NCBI GenBank assembly: GCA_025890175.1
Contig: JANPYM010000011.1
Location: 209,669-273,668, forward strand
Source: Ciborinia camelliae
Taxonomy: Eukaryota; Ascomycota; Leotiomycetes; Helotiales; Sclerotiniaceae
DNA length: 64,000 nucleotides
Direction: 5' to 3'
Numbering within the stretch: position 1 is the stretch's first letter; every line of letters starts with the position of its first letter. Position numbers and translations under genes: made by a program. The notes beneath the pieces are model-generated. The model worked only from the letters and a program-made list of their open reading frames with translations, did no database searches and was not told the DNA's origin. Positions 56,885-64,000 of this stretch are shown here, piece by piece.

Positions 56885-58205
56885 AAAAATAATCAAAAAA
56901 AATGCTTCTCACATTAAAGCCAAAACTAAAAATCAATAATATATTCAAAATAAAAAATAAAGATAATATTTGTGATTATTATATACTAATATAAAAAACA
57001 TAAATAATATTATATACAATTGTTATATATAACATAATATAATATTAATTAAAAAAAATAAATAATTAAATAAAAAATATAAAAAATTGAAACTAAAAAA
57101 TAACAAAAAAAATAAAAAATCACAAATAAATTATACAAAATTAATTTAAAATATAATATTATTTTTATATATATAAATTAACATTTTCGAATTAATCCAA
57201 ATCGAAAAAATAATTTATAAAATACAAAAAAATAAATAAATATATTAAAAAAAGATATAAAAATTAATATAAAAAAAAATAAAAAAATAAAAAAAAATTT
57301 GAAAACAAATAAAAATAATTTAAAATAAATTTCGAATAAAAATTTATAAATAATATAAAATAAAATAATATTTTATAAATTATATAATAAACATAAAAAC
57401 CAAATAAATAATTGGTTTTTTTGAATTTAATTTTTTTGTAATAATTTTTTTATTATATAAATTACAATAACTTTTATTAAAAAAATCGTTATATCCGAAA
57501 TCGAATTTTTAATATTTAATATTATAATAATTTTTTCGTTATATAAATTATAATAATTTTTATTAAAAAAATTATTATATTCGAAATTAAATTTTTTTAA
57601 AAATCTTAAAAATCGAATTGTTTTTTAAATCAAATAATTATATATATTTTAAATATTATAAATATTTAATTTAAAGAAATATAATATTTTATTTATTAAT
57701 TTTTTGTTATTAAACGTTTTTAGTAATATTAATTGTATTTGTAGTTATTAATTTTCGAAAAAAGTTTTAAGATAATTTTTATTTAATTGATTTATAATAT
57801 TTTTATAAATAATATTAATCAATATTAATTCAATTATTTAATAATAAATTATTATTAATTAATAATATATGTTGAGAGTAGCCAGGGCCGTATGAGCCGT
57901 ACGGACCGCGAAGCGGGCCGTAGGCCTAATACGGTCTAGCGCCCTATCTCAAGCTTAAATAGCATACAAGGTTCAACCTTAGTTCTATAGTAATTTCAAA
58001 TACATCACACAACTTGCACCTTCACGTGATCTACCTAATTTCAACAATATATAATAAATAAATTATATTATAAAATATACTAGAATTAGATATAAAGTAT
58101 ACAATCCTTATATGCACCTGCTACACGGGCGGTGCGGCCGCACGCGGCCGGTGCCGCCGCTAGCGGAGTCACGTGACCGGAGGTCACGTGCCCCAAATCG
58201 CGACA
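56885..58205 (+). repeat. 1.1-kb tandem repeat, unit 1 (interrupted by solo LTR 2)
   Basis: Aligns over its length with the next unit, with differences mainly C/T and G/A. It ends with a GC-rich segment, then ccccaaatcgcgaca. Removing the 177-bp solo LTR and one target copy leaves about 1.14 kb. The GC-rich 3' end contains CACGTG at 58,170 and 58,185 in an inverted arrangement. Confidence 0.8.
57870..58046. mobile_element. Solo LTR 2 (177 bp, target duplication ATATA), nested
   Basis: Starts TGTTGAGAG and ends ATTTCAACA, flanked by ATATA at 57,865-57,869 and 58,047-58,051. The neighbouring unit 2 shows the empty site (taataatatataataaat), which proves the insertion directly. It is GC-normal with one CACGTG at 58,023. 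Confidence 0.92.
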
Positions 58206-59332
58206 TTAGAACAGTCGGGAGAAGATACTCTTTATATTAAAGCCGAAGTTAAAGATCAATAATATATTCAAAATAGAAAATGAAAATAATATTTATAATT
58301 GTTGTATATTGATACAAAAAACGTAAATAATATTATATATAATGCAATATAATATTAATCAAAAAAAATAAATGATTAAATAAAAAATATAAAAAATTGA
58401 AATTAAAAAGTAATAAAAAAAATAAAAAATTGTAAACAAATTGTATAAAACTAATTCGAAATATAATATTGTTTTTGTATATATAAATTGATGTTTTTGA
58501 ATTAATTCGAATTGAAAAAGCGATTTGCAAAATATAAGAAAATAAATAAATGTATAAAAAAAAAAAAAAAAATTGATATAAAATAAAATAAAAAAATAAA
58601 AAAAAATTTAAAAACGAATAAAAATAATTTGAAATAAATTTTAAATAAAAATTTATAAATAATATAAAATAAAATAATATCTTATAAACTATATAATAAA
58701 TACAAAAACCAAATAAACAATTAGTTTCCTTAAATTTAATTTTTTTGTAACAATTTTTTTATTATATAAATTACAATAGTTTTTATTAAAAAAATTATTA
58801 TATTCAAAATCGAATTTTTAACACTTAATATTGTAGCAATTTTTTTATTATATAAATTACAATAACTTTTATTAAAAAAATCGTTATATTCGAAATTAAA
58901 TCTTTTCAAAAATTTTAAAAATCGAATCGTTTCCTAAACCAAATAATTATATACATTTTAAATACTATAAATATTTAATTCAAAAAAATATAATACTTTA
59001 TTTATTAATCTTTTATTATCAAATGTTTTTAATAACACTAATTATATTTATAACTATTAATTTTCGAAAAATTTTTTAAAATAATTTTTATTTAACCAAT
59101 TTATAATATTTTTACAAATAATATTAATTAATATTAATTCGATTACTCAATAATAAATCATTATTAATTAATAATATATAATAAATAAATTATATTATAA
59201 AATATATTAGAATTAAATATAAAGTACACAATCCTTATATGCATTCGCTACGCGGGCGGTGTGGCCGCACGCGGCCGGTGCCGCCGCTAACGGAGTCATG
59301 TGACCGGAGGTCACGTGCCCCAAATCGCGACA
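58206..59332 (+). repeat. 1.1-kb tandem repeat, unit 2
   Basis: Directly follows unit 1, same orientation, 1,127 bp. The first half is AT-rich; the last 95 bases are GC-rich (ggccgcacgcggccggtgcc) and end ccccaaatcgcgaca. The first CACGTG of unit 1 is CATGTG here (59,297), a C-to-T change. It preserves the pre-insertion site of solo LTR 2. Confidence 0.85.
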
Positions 59333-61016
59333 ATAATATTATTATGAATTTGTAAAAATAAATAAATTATAAAAAATCAGAATTTTTATATATTTTTTTA
59401 TTTGGGTGATAATATATTTTTTAATATAAATTAAAGTGTTTAAGTAAAACTTAATAGGCTAATTTAGTTGATAATTATATATTTCGATAATAGTAGAGTA
59501 AAAATTTTTTAAAAGATTAAAAACCATTTGTTTATAATTTTTTTATTATTATTTAATATTTTGAGATATTAGTTAAAATAATAATTTAAAGATTTTTATA
59601 AAGTTTTTAATTTATTATTATGTAATATTAAAGACTTTTTTAAAAATTTTAATTTATTATTATGTAATATTAAAGATTTTTTTAAAAATTTTAATATTAC
59701 AAATATTTTAAGAAATAGATTAATTTCGACTTTTCTTTATTTTTTTTTTCAATTTTTATAATACTTTTTAAGTTATAAAAAAGATTTAAAATAAGTATTT
59801 TATATTCAAATAATTTTATTTTTTTGAAAGATAATTTAAATATAAATTAAAATATATAAAAAAAAATGAATTTTTTAAAAATATATATATTTTATTAAAA
59901 TTTTTAATATTTATAAAAATATTATTTATATAAAAATTATATTTAAACAAATTGCTTTTTTTAATTGGGATTAAAAATAAAGATTTAAAATCGATAGAGT
60001 TAATATTATTAATTCCCATTAAAATTAATAAAAACAGAATTTCTTTTAAGATTAAATATATTATTTTAGTTATTAAAAAATTTATAAATCAAATTTCTTA
60101 AGATATATAAATAAATTGTAATTATTCAATTTTTACAATAATAAATACAAAATAATATTTGTATTAATAATGAATTAAAATAGTTTAATAGTTATATTTA
60201 AAATCAAAAATGTAATATAGATTATAACCTAATTAAACTAAAAAATTATAAGTTTTGCTTATCAATTCAAAATAATATTTAGAAAAATTTTCAATAATAT
60301 TGTTATAATTAAAAATAATTTGTATTTCAATTTACAAATCAAAATTTTCAGATTTATCTTTATTAACCAAAACCGAAATTACATTTTAATCCGAAAATTG
60401 ATTATTTATAATTATTATACGTTTATATATACTATATAATATATTTTTTTTAACAATTTTTTGAAATCAATATTTTTATTCTAAAAATTATTTTTTTTGT
60501 ATTTTGATTTTAAATAACTTAATATTTTTTTTAAGATATATTTTATATTTATATAAATTTGTAAATAAAATATATTATAATTTAATAATATTTAGATTTT
60601 AATAAATATACAATAATTACAAAATCTTTTTTTATAATAATATATTCGAAATTTTTAAATCTAATTTAATTCCGATAAAAATAAACTATTTTTTTATAAT
60701 TAAAATTAATTTTAAAAATAGGGTTTTTTGTTTTATATATTGATTTATTAAAAATAATTTTTTTACAAATTTATTTTTTTTGAAATTATTAATTTTTAAT
60801 ATTAATAAATTTAATGAATATAATATTCTGAATTTATTATTTGATAAATATTTAATTGTTAAAAATATTTATAATTATATTTAAGAATATATTAAATTTA
60901 ATATATGAAAAAAAATATAAATATTAATTATATTCGAAAATTGTATAATTTTTTTTTTTGATTATATAAAATAATATAAATAATAAAGTATAAAAACAAA
61001 ATAATAAATTGCAATA

Positions 61017-61265
61017 TGTTGGGAAAATCATGTGACCTACCGGTCACGTGACCTGCACGTGACTAGCACGTGATCGGGCACGTGACGGTTCGACTAGCAT
61101 CGCAAACCTACTAGAACGCCTAGTGCGTCCTAATACGTTCTAGTACGGTACTAGACCTCTATATAATCATCTACTCTAGCATAGCTTCATTAATCAGAGA
61201 TCATCAACATACACACTACAGATTGAAAGTACTTTACACTTTTGAAACCACGTTAATACCAACAC
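61017..61265. mobile_element. Solo LTR 3 (249 bp, target duplication CAATA) with CACGTG array
   Basis: Starts TGTTGGGAAAA and ends ATACCAACA, flanked by perfect CAATA at 61,012-61,016 and 61,266-61,270. It carries CATGTG at 61,029 and four CACGTG at 61,045, 61,056, 61,067 and 61,079, and a TATATAA-like core near 61,160. GC-normal, so inserted after, or protected from, the mutation of its surroundings. Confidence 0.92.
61045..61084. promoter_or_regulatory. Phased CACGTG (E-box) array
   Basis: Four perfect CACGTG palindromes whose starts are 11, 11 and 12 bases apart, about one DNA turn each, within solo LTR 3 upstream of its TATA-like core. CACGTG is the known site class of bHLH regulators such as Cbf1 and Pho4; which factor acts here is unknown. 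Confidence 0.6.
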
Positions 61266-64000
61266 AATATTTTTGTTTATAAAGATTAGGATTGAGATTT
61301 GTATTGAAATTAATAATTAAATAAAATATATTTCTTTATTTAAAATCATAATTAAAGACAAAAATATATTAAAAATTAATATAGGGGTTAAAATTAAGAT
61401 TTTTGTATTTTTGGAATTAATATAAATTATTAATTTATAAATAAAATTGTTAATAAAGTAAAATGAAAATAAATAAAATAAAAATAAAAATAAATTAATA
61501 TAAATTTTTGAAGTTTTATTATTTAATAATATTATATATTTAAATATTATTATTTTTAATAAAAATAATAAGATATAATTATTTTTTTTTATTTTATAAT
61601 TTGTTTTTATAATTAAAACTTTATAAAATTTTTTATTAATTTATTTAAATTAAATATAAATATTTATTAATATTTTTATATTATATTTGGAATACTCTAA
61701 TTTTTTAAATTAAAAAAATTATATTTATCTTTAAAAATTTTGAAATTAATATTAAAACTATTTTTGAAGATAAAAATAAAATTAATTATAATCTTTTTTT
61801 TTTTTTAAATTTAATAAAAGAAATTTTTTTTAATATAAATATAATATTATAAAAAGTTGATAAGTAGTAATATAATAATTTAAGAATTGTAACGAAATCA
61901 TTATTCTTTTTAATATTAATTTGAATAATTGAATTATAAATAAAGATTTTAATATTAATGTTATATAATTATAAAAGATTTAAAAATATATAAAGTTTTT
62001 TTTTTTTTAAAATTGAAAAATTTGATAAAGATATAAATTTGTTTTCAAATATTATTTATATTTATTTTAAATATAATAAAATAAAAGAGGATATTATTGT
62101 TTTTATATATTATATTTATATTTAATTTTAAAAAATGATTTAGGATTTTTAAAGGGTATTTGTATATATATAAAACTTTTATTAGATTATTTAAAATAAT
62201 ATTAAGTTTCGATTTTTAATTAATTTGAAATATATTGATTAATAAGATTATATATTTAAATTTTTTTTTTTTTAATAGAATATAAATAGTGATTATAAAT
62301 CAAAAAGATTTATAATTAAAATTAATATTTAAAAATAATTTTTTTAAATTAATAATAAAGATTTTTTAAAAAATAATAAAATTAATTATAATATTTGGTT
62401 TTTTTTTTAAATTTAATATTTGTTCAAATAAATAGTTTTCGAAATTTTTTAAAAAAATTAAAAGATATTTATTATAATTTTAAGAAGTTTATTATAACTT
62501 GAATTTTTTTTGTTAGGGTATAATAATCAATAAAGTTTTTATTTTATTTATTTATAATTTTTTGTAAATATTAAAAAATATAAATTGATTTCTTAAATAT
62601 AGTTTTAGATTTATATTATAGTACAAAAACTTTTTTTAAATAATTATTATTAATAAAATTTTTAATAATAATATAAAATCTTTTTTTAAATAATTCGATT
62701 ATAAATATATTTAGTTTTATTTTTTTTTTGAAATTGTAATCTTTTTTAGAAATAATTAAGATTTTAAAATATTTAAAAAAATTAAAAATAAATAATTTTA
62801 TAATAAATAAAACAAAACGAAATAAAGAATATTTATATTTTATTTCAAAAAAGCTTAAATTTAAGAATATAATCTTAATTAAGAATCTAAATTTATTATT
62901 TATTGAATTTTTAGACTAAATAATTGATTTTATAAAAAATATTAATTAAATATAAAATTGTTAATAAAATTGTTTAATAATATTAAAATAAAATTAAATA
63001 TTACTTTTTTTGAAAATTATCTTTTTTAAATATATTTGTTTTTATTTTGTTAAAAATTGATTTTTGTAATTATATTTAATATATTTTAATTGATTATATA
63101 AAATATATAAAATATTTATAAACTTTTTGATATATTGAATTATATTATTAATATATTAATTTATAGATTATAATATAAATAAAATATTTGTAAAAGATTT
63201 AAAAAAATTACTTTTATTAAATTATTTATTAATTATAAAATATGATTTATTATTATTTTTTATTTGATTTTTTTAATTATTATTGTAATTATTTTGTATA
63301 AATTAGGGATTTTTGGTAAAAAAATTTTATAAAAAATATAGATTTTGAGGGTAAAGCTAATTTTGTTATGAAATATTCGAAAAAATTGTTAAATATTTTG
63401 TAATAAGATTTTAAGGTTTTTGATATTGAATTAAAAATATTAATATTAATATATTTTATTTTAAAATTGATTTTATAAAAATTATATTTATTAATTTACT
63501 AAAACATTTTTAAATAAATTGTTTAAAATTTTTAAAACAATATTTTTCATTTTATTTGATTTTAGTTTATTATATAAATTTAATAATGAAATAAAATTTT
63601 TAGATCATTTTATAAACTTATTATAATATATTATATAAATTTGTATTTTTTTATATAATATTATAATATAATTGCTTTTTTCAAATATTTTTAATAAATA
63701 TTAAAATAATTATATTTAATATAAATTTTTTAAAAAAAATTAAAATATTAATTTTATTAATAATATTATTTTTAAATTTATCTTTATTCAATATTTTACA
63801 AAAAAGATATAAAATATATTAATAATATCCGAATAATAATTTTTTAATAATTTATTTAAATATTTTAATTTTTGATTATATATTAATATCAAATAGATCT
63901 ATAATTTTTATTAAAAAATATTTGAAAAAACGAAATTTAATATTATTTATATTAACAATAATAATATTATTATGGTTTTTAAAAATATTACAAATATAAA

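Larger units (their letters stand above)
48700..64000. other. AT-rich, RIP-like heterochromatic block
   Basis: At least 15.3 kb in which G and C are rare, stop codons fill every frame, and the few open frames encode only Ile/Asn/Phe/Lys/Leu strings. Related copies inside differ by C/T and G/A changes. This is the pattern left by repeat-induced point mutation of transposons in ascomycetes. Only short islands of normal GC interrupt it (53.65, 57.87, 58.13, 59.25 and 61.02 kb). The block continues past the window, so its full size and whether it is a centromere or a dispersed AT isochore cannot be told. Confidence 0.85.

Noticed and set aside
52441..60019. Open frames in the AT-rich block (52,441; 54,687; 58,333; 59,816)
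   Set aside because: They encode only Ile/Asn/Phe/Leu/Lys strings, lie in RIP-like DNA, and two overlap repeat units. They are compositional accidents.
48700..64000. Mitochondrial insertion as an explanation of the AT block
   Set aside because: No conserved mitochondrial gene, tRNA or rRNA text is visible, and RIP-type repeat pairs explain the composition.

Overview
The window is a filamentous ascomycete chromosome segment. Evidence: short 47-157 nt GT-AG spliceosomal introns, a HET-domain protein, F-box genes, fungal-type AKR, GMC, SDR and APH enzymes, LTR remnants, and a very AT-rich block whose repeat copies differ by C/T and G/A transitions (repeat-induced point mutation, RIP). A Leotiomycete of the Botrytis/Sclerotinia kind is my best guess; this is inference from style and not a database result.

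Layout. (1) 0.5-6.7 kb: three tandem, diverged F-box-like genes, the middle one with an 18-bp coding minisatellite. (2) 8.2-9.4 kb: a four-exon aldo/keto reductase with an intact catalytic tetrad. (3) 10.7-26.4 kb, all on the minus strand: five dispersed members (here A-E) of a protein family I do not recognise. Each joins a module with a G-x-[IV]-x-W start, an HP[VIF] strand and an [IV]TS-like end to a second module of pattern Y-x4-H-x-[YF]...[FY]R[LF]...S[YF]. The two modules sit on separate exons. Members carry private tandem repeats, and C, D and E share duplicated 5' flanks. A GNAT acetyltransferase (17.7-18.5 kb) lies between B and C. (4) 28.6-36.2 kb: enzymes, namely an SDR and a GMC flavoenzyme that converge tail to tail, an APH-fold phosphotransferase with a long disordered N-terminus, and a type II membrane glycosyltransferase-like protein. 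(5) 38.2-42.8 kb: a hypothetical protein and a HET-domain protein. (6) 42.8-48.7 kb: gene-poor DNA. (7) 48.7-64 kb: an AT-rich heterochromatin-like block with no credible gene. It contains three short GC-normal solo LTRs, each with perfect 5-bp target duplications, and a 1.1-kb tandem repeat with RIP-type differences between copies.

Most interesting: the five-gene two-module family, whose first module recalls the PemK/MazF SH3-like barrel (hypothesis), and the AT block, where one solo LTR carries an array of CACGTG sites spaced about one helical turn apart. Exon structures were built by hand from splice consensus, reading frame and paralogue alignment; no transcript data were available.
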